A stretch of 64,000 bases of DNA from Pseudovibrio sp. M1P-2-3 (GTDB lineage Bacteria; Pseudomonadota; Alphaproteobacteria; Rhizobiales; Stappiaceae): positions 505,001 to 569,000 of the forward strand of contig NZ_JARRCW010000001.1 of NCBI RefSeq assembly GCF_031501865.1, given 5' to 3'. Positions within the stretch are counted from its first letter, which is position 1; each line of letters starts with the position of its first letter. This document shows positions 52,505 through 61,804 of the stretch, one piece after another. The translations under genes and the position numbers were made by a program. Under the pieces are notes generated by a model, which saw only the letters and a program-made list of their open reading frames with translations, ran no database searches and had not been told where the DNA came from.

Positions 52505-53875
52505 GTGATCTTGATGGTAGAAAAAGACTGGGAATCTAACAGATTGACGGCCCGCATGGGGCGTTATGCCAGAGTGGGTTCGAATGTAGGTGGTCTTGCG
52601 GCTAAGATGGCTGCTTTGAGACTTGTGGGCTTTGGCTCAGACAGTGAAAAAAACGCATCCGAGGTTGCCAGGGTTCTGGGAGAGCTTAAAGGGCCGCTGA
52701 TGAAGGTGGCGCAACTGCTCTCTACGGTTCCTGACTTGGTACCGCCCGAGTATGCTGCCGAGCTTGGTAACTTGCAAAGTAACGCTCCTCCGATGGGATG
52801 GCCTTTTGTTAAAAGAAGAATGCAGGCAGAGTTGGGACCAAGCTGGAAAGAGCGTTTTTCAAGCTTTGAACACGTGCCTTCCGCAGCTGCTTCCCTAGGG
52901 CAAGTTCATAGAGCCGCTGCACTTGAGGGAGAGGCACTTGCATGCAAACTACAATATCCAGAGATGGATAGTGCAGTTGAAGCTGATTTATCCCAGTTCA
53001 ATGCGCTTCTAGCCCTGCATAAGCGTTTTAGACCTGCAATTGATACACAGGAAGTCGCCAAAGAAATTGGAGCCAGATTAAGAGAAGAGCTTGATTACTT
53101 TCGGGAAGCAAAGCACATGGCTCTTTATGCGTTGATATTTGCTAATGAACCTCAAGTTCGTATCCCGAATTTTTTTGAAGAGCTGTCAACGCGGCGGTTA
53201 CTGACCATGTCTTGGCTTGAGGGCAAGCCTATTCTGGACTATCGCGGCCATAGTCAGGAAGATAGAAATAATCTTTCAAAAGTCATGTTTAAAGCTTGGT
53301 GGTATCCCTTCAGCCATTTTGGTGTCATTCATGGAGATCCCCACCTCGGGAATTATAGTGTTTTTGAGGATTCATCCGGCAGCTCATTCGGTATTAACCT
53401 GCTGGACTACGGGTGCCTGCGCATCTTTCCTCCCACTTTCGTGCAGGGTGTCGTTGACCTTTACAGAGGGCTTTTGGAAGAGGATCAAGAGCAGATTGTT
53501 TCTGCCTATGAACTTTGGGGGTTTGAGGGACTGACGAAACCATTGATTGAGGTTTTGAACGTATGGGCACGGTTCATATATGGACCACTTTTAACGGATC
53601 GCACCCGCTCGCTCGTCGATGGGGTTTCTCCGGCTGCCTATGGGCGAAAGGAGGCGTTTTACGTACATCAATCCTTGAAAGAACTCGGCCCGATTCGTAT
53701 TCCACGGTACTTCGTTTTCATGGATAGAGCTGCAATTGGCCTAGGTGGTGTTTTTTTGCACTTAAAGGCTGATCTGAATTTCTATCGTCTTTTCAATGAA
53801 CAAATTGATGGGTTTACACTTTCAGCATTGGAGCAAAGGCAAGCGGAAGCATTGGAACTTGCCCAGATTAGTTGA
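52505..53875 (+). CDS. ABC1/AarF/UbiB-family atypical kinase
   Basis: 456 residues. The family blocks are the Ala-rich loop PSAAASLGQVHRA, CKLQYPEM with the nucleotide Lys, ELDYFREAKHM, the catalytic VIHGDPHLGNYSV and the DFG-like LLDYGCLR. Instead of KxGQ the N-terminal motif reads KVAQLLST, a variant I believe is common in an alphaproteobacterial subgroup. Relatives support ubiquinone synthesis as ATPases. The start is GTG 52505 or ATG 52514; GGAG is four bases before the former and 13 before the latter. No membrane tail is obvious. Confidence 0.85.
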   Translation: MILMVEKDWESNRLTARMGRYARVGSNVGGLAAKMAALRLVGFGSDSEKNASEVARVLGELKGPLMKVAQLLSTVPDLVPPEYAAELGNLQSNAPPMGWPFVKRRMQAELGPSWKERFSSFEHVPSAAASLGQVHRAAALEGEALACKLQYPEMDSAVEADLSQFNALLALHKRFRPAIDTQEVAKEIGARLREELDYFREAKHMALYALIFANEPQVRIPNFFEELSTRRLLTMSWLEGKPILDYRGHSQEDRNNLSKVMFKAWWYPFSHFGVIHGDPHLGNYSVFEDSSGSSFGINLLDYGCLRIFPPTFVQGVVDLYRGLLEEDQEQIVSAYELWGFEGLTKPLIEVLNVWARFIYGPLLTDRTRSLVDGVSPAAYGRKEAFYVHQSLKELGPIRIPRYFVFMDRAAIGLGGVFLHLKADLNFYRLFNEQIDGFTLSALEQRQAEALELAQIS

Positions 53876-54011
53876 TCGAAATAGGCTTATTGATTGATTG
53901 CTGCTCCTTCAACGAAACCCATGGGGTGGCGCTGGAGGGTAATAGCTAATCGAAGAGGAATATTGACGTAGTAAACTTGTATCTTGGTATTTTCCAGTTG
54001 GGGGGAGGCGT

Positions 54012-54296
54012 ATGGCCGAAGGGAGTATATCCGCTATGGACTATAAGGAGCATGAGCGGACCTATGAAAGTTTCATCAAATTCTCAAAAATTGCGACAGT
54101 GAGTCTATTGGGAGTTGTTGTTTCTCTTGCTATGTTTTCATTTGGTGGGAACGCAGGTGCTGTCGCCAGTACTATTATGATTATTTTGAATATAGTCGCG
54201 ACAGGTGTTGGCTTGGCATCGAATAAAAGCCCACTTAAGTGGCCGATAACGATTTTTCTTCTGACCTGCTTGATTGCAGTCATCACAATTGCCTAG
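54012..54296 (+). CDS. aa3-type cytochrome c oxidase subunit IV
   Basis: 94 residues. The start region MDYKEHERTYESFIKFSK is the hallmark of the bacterial aa3-oxidase subunit IV family (PF07835-like), followed by three short hydrophobic segments (IATVSLLGVVVSLAMFSFGG, AGAVASTIMIILNIVATGVGLA, WPITIFLLTCLIAVITIA). Many family members have only one helix, so this is a longer form. It is not next to the main cox operon, which is common for this subunit. GGGGGAGG precedes the ATG; a second ATG at 54036 is possible. Confidence 0.8.
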   Translation: MAEGSISAMDYKEHERTYESFIKFSKIATVSLLGVVVSLAMFSFGGNAGAVASTIMIILNIVATGVGLASNKSPLKWPITIFLLTCLIAVITIA

Positions 54297-54662
54297 AGGC
54301 TGACCCAGTGTGAACAGGACGATCTTATTGAGTTTTGGGAGTAACTCGAAGGGTCGGCCCTGTTCGCCTGCTCACCTGAAGTGAGAGAAGGTCATTTTTG
54401 GTGTTCTGCTAATTGTTTTCGAGATATAGGGCAGGAAGGGAGCGTGCAACAGACTCAGTTAAACTGGGTGTGCCTTCACTTAGAAAAATTGGTCGCTATG
54501 GCCTTTGCAATACCCGATAAATCATAAAGGTAGTGTAACCACATACCAATTTAGTTTAAGTGTTACAAAGTCAATATGTTGACTAACATTCAGCTTGGGC
54601 GTGGTTTTATGGGGCCAGTGTCACTATCGTTCTATGTCGATACAGAAGCTGTGTGAGGCACC
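54297..54662. other. intergenic region before the acetoacetate decarboxylase gene
   Basis: 366 bases without a gene. It has GAACAGG / CCTGTTC arms about 50 bases apart just after the coxIV stop, a CTCAC-ctgaa-GTGAG stem, and an operator-like AGTCAA-tatg-TTGACT repeat at 54569-54584, whose TTGACT could overlap a promoter of the next gene. Confidence 0.45.
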
Positions 54663-55436
54663 ATGAACATACGGGAAATACTATCTGCGTCTTCTATGCC
54701 TGTGGCATCGCCAGCCTACCCCAAAGGTCCCTATAGATTCATTGATCGGGAATACCTCACTATCATTTACGAAAGTGAACCGGAGGCTATTAGGCAAGCG
54801 CTACCTGAGCCCTTGGAACCCGATGGGTCCAATACTGTATTATTCGAAGTTATTCGGATGCCTGATTCAGCGGGATTTGGGAGCTATCTGGAATCAGGAA
54901 TCGTAATTCCGGCAAAATTTGGCTCTGACCCTGTTAACTTCACTGCACAGATGTATTTGAATGATGCGCCCCCTACATTTGGCGGTCGTGAAATTTGGGG
55001 ATTCCCTAAGAAAATTGGGGAGCCCGAGCTTACCATAAATGGTGCCACCCTTATGGGAAGGCTGAGTTTTGATGATGCTCCGATAGCCATTGCCACAATG
55101 GGTTATAAATACCAGCACCTTCTATATGACGTAGATCATGGAACAAAGTGCCATCCAGATGCACTTATGAAAAAGATCAGCAAGACTCAGGTTAACCTCA
55201 AGTTGATACCCGATGTGGACGGTACTATGGCCATTGCGCAGCTGGTTGCCTATGAAGTCTGCGATGTGACCATAAAAGGCGGGTGGTCGGGACCTGCGGC
55301 CCTACAACTATTTCAACACACCAATGCCCCTTTAACGGACCTTCCGGTTATTAAAGTGCAAGGCGGGCTTCACTTTATTTGTGACCTAACGCTTCCCTTT
55401 GGAAGAGTGCTCTACGATTATCTGGGATCCTCTTAG
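54663..55436 (+). CDS. adc: acetoacetate decarboxylase
   Basis: 257 residues. Decarboxylates acetoacetate to acetone via a Schiff base; the active-site Lys lies in FGGREIWGFPKKIGEP, and the N-terminal PYRFIDREYLTIIYESEPEAIRQALPEPL and SGIVIPAKFGSDPVNFTAQMYLND match true Adc enzymes. Length is typical. It stands alone with its own upstream region; a polyketide or ring-breaking relative cannot be wholly excluded, but conserved positions favour Adc. Confidence 0.9.
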   Translation: MNIREILSASSMPVASPAYPKGPYRFIDREYLTIIYESEPEAIRQALPEPLEPDGSNTVLFEVIRMPDSAGFGSYLESGIVIPAKFGSDPVNFTAQMYLNDAPPTFGGREIWGFPKKIGEPELTINGATLMGRLSFDDAPIAIATMGYKYQHLLYDVDHGTKCHPDALMKKISKTQVNLKLIPDVDGTMAIAQLVAYEVCDVTIKGGWSGPAALQLFQHTNAPLTDLPVIKVQGGLHFICDLTLPFGRVLYDYLGSS

Positions 55437-55525
55437 TTTTGCCCTAGGAGCTCTCTTCCCTTTTCCCTTTCTTTGCGAGTAAAATCGATAAGGATTGAGT
55501 TTTACAAATTTAAGGTAAGTTTTTT

Positions 55526-56401
55526 ATGCGAGTCTCTGGTTTTCTGCTGGTGATTACCTTTTTTCTTTTTGGCTTTGAGTCAGTCTACGCATTTCATCTG
55601 GCACCTTATAAGGATGGGTTATTTAGCTATCCGAAGGTTTTGGAACAAAACACGGACGGTTCATTTCTTCGAATTGATTATCAAGAGCTAAGAGACATCA
55701 ATGAGCGGGACGCCATACCCGTGAAAAAGGTTCGCAGTGAATACCTTTCTTCAAAATATAGGTGGTTCCAGCGAGACTCTACGCTCAAGTCAACTGAGGG
55801 GCGGATTAACTATGTAAGGGTCGGCAAACCAACCGCCAAAACACAGGTTATCGTGTTGTACCTGCATGGAAAAGGAACCGATCGCCATGATGGGGTTAAT
55901 GATCTAACATTCGGTGGCAACTTTAACCGTATAAAGAATCTTATGATACGAAATAGAGGGGTTTACGTGTCCCCTGATTTTAACGGTTTTGAAGACAGTG
56001 GACGAAAACAAATAGCGCTACTGATCAAAGATTTATCTCAGAGGGCGCCAAATGCTGACATTATTATCTCTTGTGGGTCCATGGGAAGTTTGCTGTGCTA
56101 TTCGCTTGCAGAGGACAGTTACGCATCAACCGTTATAGATGGCTATATCATTCTTGGCGGAGCGAGAGACGATAATTTTATAAACTCACCTGCTGGAAAA
56201 CGAAATGTTCCTGTCGTCTTTGTGCATGGAAGTGCAGATACGGTTTATAAGTGGGAACAGCAGTACGGTCTTTATAAGTCCATAAAAGCCAGCAGCCCTG
56301 ACTACCCAACTCACTTTATATTGTTTCAGACGGGAACGCATGGGACGCCAATTCGCATGATTGATTGGCGCCAAACACTGAACTGGATTGGGCAGTTTTA
56401 A
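55526..56401 (+). CDS. secreted alpha/beta hydrolase-like protein
   Basis: 291 residues with a clear signal peptide (VSGFLLVITFFLFGFESVYA-F). The core shows VLYLHGKGTDRHDG (oxyanion region), IIISCGSMGSLLCYSL with the nucleophile Ser in GSMG, VVFVHGSADTVYKWE with Asp, and TGTHGTPIRM with a late His, so a full triad is plausible. About 60 residues precede the core. I do not recognise a specific family; substrate unknown. AAGGTAAG lies upstream of the ATG. Confidence 0.7.
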   Translation: MRVSGFLLVITFFLFGFESVYAFHLAPYKDGLFSYPKVLEQNTDGSFLRIDYQELRDINERDAIPVKKVRSEYLSSKYRWFQRDSTLKSTEGRINYVRVGKPTAKTQVIVLYLHGKGTDRHDGVNDLTFGGNFNRIKNLMIRNRGVYVSPDFNGFEDSGRKQIALLIKDLSQRAPNADIIISCGSMGSLLCYSLAEDSYASTVIDGYIILGGARDDNFINSPAGKRNVPVVFVHGSADTVYKWEQQYGLYKSIKASSPDYPTHFILFQTGTHGTPIRMIDWRQTLNWIGQF

Positions 56402-56457
56402 TTTCAAAGCACCTACTTTTGCTCTCATACGAAGAGGAAAAGAATGCAGTTAACGAC

Positions 56458-57309
56458 TTATGTAGTTTGACCGCCTAGCCGAACGTATCCAGCTTTAGCT
56501 GTCGCGTCGCCCGGAGATAGCAGCAGAGCTTTCCTGTAGGACTTGCGTGCATCATCAGTTTTTCCGAGGGCTTCTTCTGCCTGTCCTTTATAGGTCCAAG
56601 CTGCAGAGGAGCGGGGGTTTAGTATGACAGCATTTCCCAGATCCCGCAGTGCAGCCTTTGGGTCGTTTAATTCCAGATAGATGGTCCCTCTGGCTATGAG
56701 AGGTGAATATGCGTGTGAATTGAGGCCGATAGCTCGTGAGAAGTCATTAATGGCCTGTTGGTCCAAGCCTTGCGCCTGATAGATTAACCCGCGATTATGA
56801 TAGGCCTTAGCATCATTGGGAGTTAAGCGTATGACCTCGTTGTAATCTCTTAATGCCGCAGTATTTTGCCCTAAACTACGATAGGTGTTGCCGCGACCAT
56901 TGAGGGCTTGGGCATAATTTGGCTTGATTTGAAGCGCGCGGCTATAGTTGTCAATGGCAGCACTGTAGTTTTTGCGTCTCCGTTCGACGAGCGCTTTGTT
57001 GGCATAGGCTTGATAGGAGTTGGGGTTTAACTCAATTGCCCTGTTAAAGTCTGCAAGGGCTTGATCCAACCTGCCTGCCTCAGCATATGCAATGCCGCGG
57101 GTATTATATGCGTTTGCATCAGTGGGGTTGGCGTTCACGACCTCGGAAAGAGAACCGATATTGGTATTGGACCCAACTGCGCGATTTATAGGAACATCTT
57201 GATAGACACCGCCTGTTGATTGGCAGGCGACTAAGGAGGCAGATAGGATAGAAATCCCGAAAGCGAAACGGATTTTTCTTGGCGTTTCGAGGATTTGCTC
57301 TAGCCTCAT
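56458..57309 (-). CDS. TPR-repeat lipoprotein
   Basis: 283 residues: lipobox SLVAC-Q (Cys at about 29) then five to six tetratricopeptide repeats from about residue 60, regular in spacing (AYNTRGIAYAEAGRLDQALADFNRAIELNPN and so on). Lipoproteins of this type (NlpI-like) are scaffolds for envelope enzymes, including wall hydrolases. Monocistronic, between convergent hydrolase gene and rpsU. Function in this organism is inferred only from architecture. Confidence 0.85.
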   Translation of the reverse strand: MRLEQILETPRKIRFAFGISILSASLVACQSTGGVYQDVPINRAVGSNTNIGSLSEVVNANPTDANAYNTRGIAYAEAGRLDQALADFNRAIELNPNSYQAYANKALVERRRKNYSAAIDNYSRALQIKPNYAQALNGRGNTYRSLGQNTAALRDYNEVIRLTPNDAKAYHNRGLIYQAQGLDQQAINDFSRAIGLNSHAYSPLIARGTIYLELNDPKAALRDLGNAVILNPRSSAAWTYKGQAEEALGKTDDARKSYRKALLLSPGDATAKAGYVRLGGQTT

Positions 57310-57387
57310 ACTGTGTTCCTTGTATTTCAGTCTACTGACACCGCATAGTCTCTCAGAAAATACCGAGAAAAACTATCTGGAAAAAAC

Positions 57388-57423
57388 AAACGGACCAATC
57401 AGCCTAAGCCGATAAGTCCGTTT
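57388..57423 (-). terminator. terminator of rpsU
   Basis: On the minus strand AAACGGAC / GTCCGTTT arms (8 pairs, 20-base loop) followed by GTTTTTT, about 50 bases after the rpsU stop. Confidence 0.8.
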
Positions 57424-57474
57424 TGAATGCTGATAGGGCGCCGTAGCGCCGCATATCCATGAATAAGACGTTTA

Positions 57475-57699
57475 TTAACGACGGCCTTTGCCGACCAGCA
57501 GACCTTCACGCTGCGCGCGCTTGCGTGCCAGCTTGCGTGAGCGTCTAACAGCTTCAGCTTTTTCACGAGCCTTCTTTTCCGATGGCTTTTCATAGTGGCC
57601 ACGGAGTTTCATTTCACGGAAGATGCCTTCACGCTGCATCTTTTTTTTCAGGGCTTTGAGCGCCTGATCGACATTATTATCGCGAACGAGAACCTGCAC
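57475..57699 (-). CDS. rpsU: 30S ribosomal protein S21
   Basis: 74 residues. [40 protein letters not shown] and the basic Ala/Arg/Lys-rich tail are typical alphaproteobacterial S21. GTG 57699 is chosen: AAGGAT lies seven bases upstream and the protein then begins QVLVRDNN as in homologues. The in-frame ATG 57720 would add seven residues and has no ribosome-binding site. Monocistronic with its own terminator. Confidence 0.95.
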   Translation of the reverse strand: MQVLVRDNNVDQALKALKKKMQREGIFREMKLRGHYEKPSEKKAREKAEAVRRSRKLARKRAQREGLLVGKGRR

Positions 57700-58342
57700 G
57701 CGTTTATCCTTATATTTCAAAGACTGACTATAGCAGTCATCGATTGGTTACACCGGATGAATAGGGCGACCCCTGTTTTAGCTGACCAATGTACGGTTAG
57801 CTGCCACAAGTGCGTCGCCAAATGTTGCGCGTTCGTAGCAGACTGAGACGGTTGTGTCTATAGTTAAAGGTCTTAAACTTACGCAATTTTCTAAAAGAAG
57901 GAGATGCGTTGCCTAGAGATGGGACGTGGGACTTGAGCAATGTATGGTTTTTATTTGGTGGCTGCTCGTGTTTGTAAGTATAGATTTATTTAAATACTTA
58001 TTTTTTACTTTGTGAAATTGGATGTTAGTGGAGATTTGAGATTTTTTTATAATAAGTCCAGCTTGTGGACGGATGGTGGCTATATAGGGATTTGTATGAT
58101 GTCATTGGATGGCTATCACTCTAAGGAAATTTATTCTGTTGACGGGGCAGCATATTGAAAAATGTGACAACCTGAATGAATAGTTGCCAAAGAATCACTA
58201 GTTATTGCTTTGTTGCCTCGGTGTAGCCGTTGATAAAGTGGGTAGTAACTGATTAAGCTATAAGGGCATCGCCTTTGGCTTGGTGGAAGCTTTTTGTGGG
58301 TTATGGGTGATGAAAAAACTATAACTATAAGGACAATGCAAA
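57700..58342. other. intergenic region between rpsU and the amidotransferase gene
   Basis: About 640 bases, AT-rich in the middle, between divergent genes. No ORF with a start signal, tRNA or strong hairpin was found. It is large enough to hold a small RNA, but I see no promoter-terminator pair. Confidence 0.45.
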
Positions 58343-59137
58343 ATGTGCCGATGGTTGGCCTATATGGGTGATGAAATCTACCTCGAAAATTTAATTAGGC
58401 AACCTGAACACTCTCTTATTGCCCAGTCTAGACATTGCAGTGAAGCTAAAGTGGATACGAATGGCGACGGCTTTGGTTTCGGCTGGTATGGTCAAAGAAC
58501 CGAACCAGGACAGTATAGGGATACACAGCCAGCTTGGGGGGATGAAAACCTTTCAAATCTGGTTCACCAGATTTCTTCAAATCTTTTTTTTGCTCATGTG
58601 CGGGCTTCGACAGGGACTGCAACCTCTCGAGCAAATTGCCATCCATTTTCCGCCGATAACTGCCTATTCATGCATAATGGGCAAATTGGCGGCTATCAGA
58701 AAATAAGACGCCAAGTCGAAAAGCTCATCAGTGACCATTATTATATGGAAAGAAAAGGAACTACAGATAGTGAAGCTCTTTTTCTAGCTCTTTTAAGTCA
58801 TGGACTGAAAGACAACCCTCAGGCAGCCTTTGAGTTTGTACTGTCAAAGATACTCGAAATGATGAGAGCAACCGCTATACAGGAAGCGCTTCGGGTAACT
58901 GCTGCGTTTACCGACGGGACGAAGCTCCATGTGTTTCGTTATTCCAGTGATCATATTGTACCCAGTCTGTATTACCGCTTAAGTGACAGAAGTATAACGG
59001 TTGTATCAGAACCGCTTGATCCGATGGAAAATGAATGGCAGAAAGTTCCTGCTGGACAAATGCTGGTTTTTGATGGAAAAGCTATTCCAAAGTTTAACCT
59101 TCTTGAGTTGGCTGAACCTGTCGGTCAAGTTGCCTAA
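58343..59137 (+). CDS. class II glutamine amidotransferase (YafJ/EgtC-like)
   Basis: 264 residues. The N-terminal Cys2 of MCRWLAYMG is the nucleophile of the Ntn-type glutaminase; GDGFGFGWYG, FFAHVRASTGT, NCHPFS and FMHNGQIGGY are the glutamine- and oxyanion-binding blocks. There is no attached synthase domain, as in YafJ and EgtC. No ergothioneine genes lie nearby, so a role in that pathway is not supported. AAGGACA precedes the ATG. Confidence 0.9.
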   Translation: MCRWLAYMGDEIYLENLIRQPEHSLIAQSRHCSEAKVDTNGDGFGFGWYGQRTEPGQYRDTQPAWGDENLSNLVHQISSNLFFAHVRASTGTATSRANCHPFSADNCLFMHNGQIGGYQKIRRQVEKLISDHYYMERKGTTDSEALFLALLSHGLKDNPQAAFEFVLSKILEMMRATAIQEALRVTAAFTDGTKLHVFRYSSDHIVPSLYYRLSDRSITVVSEPLDPMENEWQKVPAGQMLVFDGKAIPKFNLLELAEPVGQVA

Positions 59138-59229
59138 GAACCAATGAACTTTTTGTACCTATCGCAATATTGATAAACATGTCTTTTGTCTAAGCAGGGC
59201 ATATTATCATTCCTCAGCAGGAGCATATT

Positions 59230-60627
59230 ATGACGTCGCTTGTTAAAGCTCGTGGCGATGACACGCGTAATGCGCGCTTATGGCTTGAAGAGTACAAAGC
59301 CACGTTACTTCTCGGGGTTCCACTAATCGGAGCCCAGCTGGCGCAGATGTCTATTAATTTGACAGACACTATAATGATTGGTTGGCTGGGTGCTGAGCCA
59401 TTGGCTGCTTCTGTTCTCGCGACACAGTTGTTTTTCTTAACATGGCTTGCGGGGTTGGGATTCCTTCAAGCTGTTATGCCATTGGCTGCGAGGTCGGAAG
59501 GGCAGGGAGATGTTCGCGGAGTTCGCCGTGCTTCTAGGATGGGACTGTGGGTGGCCATTGCTTATTCAACGTTGGCAGTTGCCCTGTTGGCGTACTCCGA
59601 AGACATTTTGCTGAGATTAGGTCAGGACCCTAAGGTCGCCTCTCTGGCAAACGAGTATATTCAAATTCTGAAGTGGTCTTTGTATCCCTCGCTAGTAGTA
59701 ATGGCACTAAGAAGTTTTCTGACCAGTTTGGAAAAGGCCCAGATTGTGCTGTGGGCAACGCTACTTTGTGCAGGAATTAATGCAGTTCTGGATTATGCGT
59801 TAATTTTTGGGCACTGGGGAGCCCCTGAGTTAGGAATTGTTGGTGCAGGTTTTGCTTCTGTAGGCAGCAACTTATGCGCCGCGTTAATCCTTATCATTTA
59901 TATCCAGAAAGATGAAAAGGTGAGATCCTATGAAGTGTTTGTCCGTTTTTGGAGAGCTGATTGGCGCGCATTTTTTGATATTCTACGCCTTGGGTGGCCG
60001 ATTTCTCTAATGTTGCTTGCCGAGGCGGGGATGTTTAGTGCCGCAGCGATAATGATGGGATGGATCGGAACGTTACATGTAGCTGCTCATGGTATTGCAG
60101 CTCAACTAGCAGGCACTGCTTTTATGATTCCAATTGGGTTGTCAAATGCTGCCGTTGTGCGTGTTGGAACGTCTTTGGGGCGACAATCAGGAGCCGGTAT
60201 TACGCGAGCAGGTTGGTGCGGGATCTCCTTAGCTGCGTTTATAGCACTCTTTAGCGGAGCCATCTTCTGGAGTTATCCGGCTGAGTTAATCGGTCTTTTC
60301 TTAAGGGAAACAAATACCGATGCGGCAGCAGTTTTGCGCTTGGGCGTTCCGTTGCTCTTTATTGCCGCTCTCTTTCAGGTTGTTGATGGGATTCAGGTTG
60401 TCGCTGCTGGAGTTCTGCGGGGGCTTTCAGATACCCGCACGCCAATGGGTATTGCTTTTATAGGGTATTGGATAATTGGTATTCCAATGTCCTATGTTCT
60501 GGCATTCCCATTAGGGTGGGGGGCAGAAGGTATCTGGGTCGGGCTGGCTCTCGGCCTTGCTACTTCCGCGCTGTTACTCGCGATCCGCTTCAAGCGTCGC
60601 TACGAGCTCGGTTTGGTTAGGCCCTAG
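59230..60627 (+). CDS. MATE-family multidrug efflux transporter
   Basis: 465 residues, 12 membrane helices in two homologous halves; LLGVPLIGAQLAQMSINLTDTIMIGWLGAEPLAA and the second-half LAEAGMFSAAAIMMGWIGTLHVAAHGIAAQLAG are NorM-type signatures. It exports cationic drugs or metabolites using a Na+ or H+ gradient. CAGGAGCAT precedes the ATG. Substrate unknown. It ends in a bidirectional terminator shared with purK. Confidence 0.92.
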   Translation: MTSLVKARGDDTRNARLWLEEYKATLLLGVPLIGAQLAQMSINLTDTIMIGWLGAEPLAASVLATQLFFLTWLAGLGFLQAVMPLAARSEGQGDVRGVRRASRMGLWVAIAYSTLAVALLAYSEDILLRLGQDPKVASLANEYIQILKWSLYPSLVVMALRSFLTSLEKAQIVLWATLLCAGINAVLDYALIFGHWGAPELGIVGAGFASVGSNLCAALILIIYIQKDEKVRSYEVFVRFWRADWRAFFDILRLGWPISLMLLAEAGMFSAAAIMMGWIGTLHVAAHGIAAQLAGTAFMIPIGLSNAAVVRVGTSLGRQSGAGITRAGWCGISLAAFIALFSGAIFWSYPAELIGLFLRETNTDAAAVLRLGVPLLFIAALFQVVDGIQVVAAGVLRGLSDTRTPMGIAFIGYWIIGIPMSYVLAFPLGWGAEGIWVGLALGLATSALLLAIRFKRRYELGLVRP

Positions 60628-60636
60628 AGAACTAAG

Positions 60637-60668
60637 AAAGAGCGGAGAATTGTAGTCCTCCGCTCTTT
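60637..60668. terminator. bidirectional terminator between the MATE gene and purK
   Basis: AAAGAGCGGAG / CTCCGCTCTTT, 11 perfect pairs and a 10-base loop, T-rich on both sides. Confidence 0.85.
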
Positions 60669-60676
60669 TAAAAGTT

Positions 60677-61774
60677 CTAATGATTAGAAGTGAGCGGGGA
60701 CAGTTTGTTTACATGTCCCATTTTTCGGCCCTTTCGGGCTTCGGCTTTTCCATACAGTGTGAGTTGAACGTCTTTCTCTTTCAAGATTTCCTGCCATCTA
60801 TCCAAATCCTCACCAATGAGGTTTTCCATGATGACATCAGAATGGCGAGTAGGGCTGCCAAGTGACCAGCCGCAAATGGCGCGGATATGCTGTTCAAACT
60901 GCGATATAAAGCAGGCACTTTCGGTCCAGTGTCCAGAATTGTGAACACGAGGTGCAATTTCGTTCACCAGTAATGTTTCAATGCCATTTTTATTGACTAC
61001 AAAGAGTTCAACGCCGATCACACCTATATAGTCGAGAGCATGCAGAATATTTTCTGCAATGTCTTTTGCACGTTCCGCTGTTTTTGATGAGATGGATGCA
61101 GGAACGGTTGAAGTGTTTAAGATGTGGCTTAAGTGACGGTTTTCTGCGGGGTCATAACACTGAATTTCCCCAGAGGGATTGCGGGCAGCAATAATTGAAA
61201 TCTCCTTAGTAAAGGGGACCAGCTCTTCAAAAATTGCTGGCTGCCTGCCAATTTGATCCAAAGCATCTTTGGCTGCATCAGCTGAGTGGAGCATAACCTG
61301 ACCTTTACCATCATATCCGAAGCGGCGTGTTTTCAAAACACCACTACCACCAAAGTTATTCAGTGCTGCGACTAAATTCTCCTCGCTGTCTATCTGAGCA
61401 AAGCCAGCAATGTCAGTACCGGCAATATTTTTTAGGAAGTTCTTTTCTGTTAGCCGGTCTTGAGATACTGCCAGTGCCTTTGGCCCAGGTCTGACTGGAA
61501 CAATTTTATTGAGAAAATCGGCGGTTTCTCCAGGAACATTCTCAAACTCATAGGTAACAACTGAAACAGACTTCGCAAATTGAGAAAGCGCTTCCCAGTC
61601 ATCATAGGCGGCTTTGGTATGTAGGGCGCTGGTTTCAAACGCTGGGCTATCGGGGGAGGGGCAGTAAATGTGACACTTAAAGCCTAGGCGAGCGGCGGAT
61701 TGCGAGAGCATTCTGCCAAGTTGCCCTCCGCCAAGGATGCCTATTACCGATCCGGGAAGAAGTGTTGTGGCCAT
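60677..61774 (-). CDS. purK: 5-(carboxyamino)imidazole ribonucleotide synthase
   Basis: ATP-grasp enzyme making N5-CAIR from AIR and bicarbonate; 365 residues. The N-terminal GSVIGILGGGQLGRMLSQSAARLG, VLKTRRFGYDGKGQ and LLVNEIAPRVHNSGHWTESACF motifs are diagnostic. It follows purE by 30 bases on the same strand, so the two consecutive purine steps are co-expressed. AAAGGG precedes the ATG. Confidence 0.96.
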   Translation of the reverse strand: MATTLLPGSVIGILGGGQLGRMLSQSAARLGFKCHIYCPSPDSPAFETSALHTKAAYDDWEALSQFAKSVSVVTYEFENVPGETADFLNKIVPVRPGPKALAVSQDRLTEKNFLKNIAGTDIAGFAQIDSEENLVAALNNFGGSGVLKTRRFGYDGKGQVMLHSADAAKDALDQIGRQPAIFEELVPFTKEISIIAARNPSGEIQCYDPAENRHLSHILNTSTVPASISSKTAERAKDIAENILHALDYIGVIGVELFVVNKNGIETLLVNEIAPRVHNSGHWTESACFISQFEQHIRAICGWSLGSPTRHSDVIMENLIGEDLDRWQEILKEKDVQLTLYGKAEARKGRKMGHVNKLSPLTSNH

Positions 61775-61804
61775 ACTCTGGTTGCCCTTTACTGGAGGGG
61801 GGTG

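Noticed and set aside
52560..52600. GGGTTCGAATG stretch resembling a tRNA T-arm
   Set aside because: It is inside the ABC1-kinase coding sequence and no matching acceptor, D or anticodon arms exist around it.
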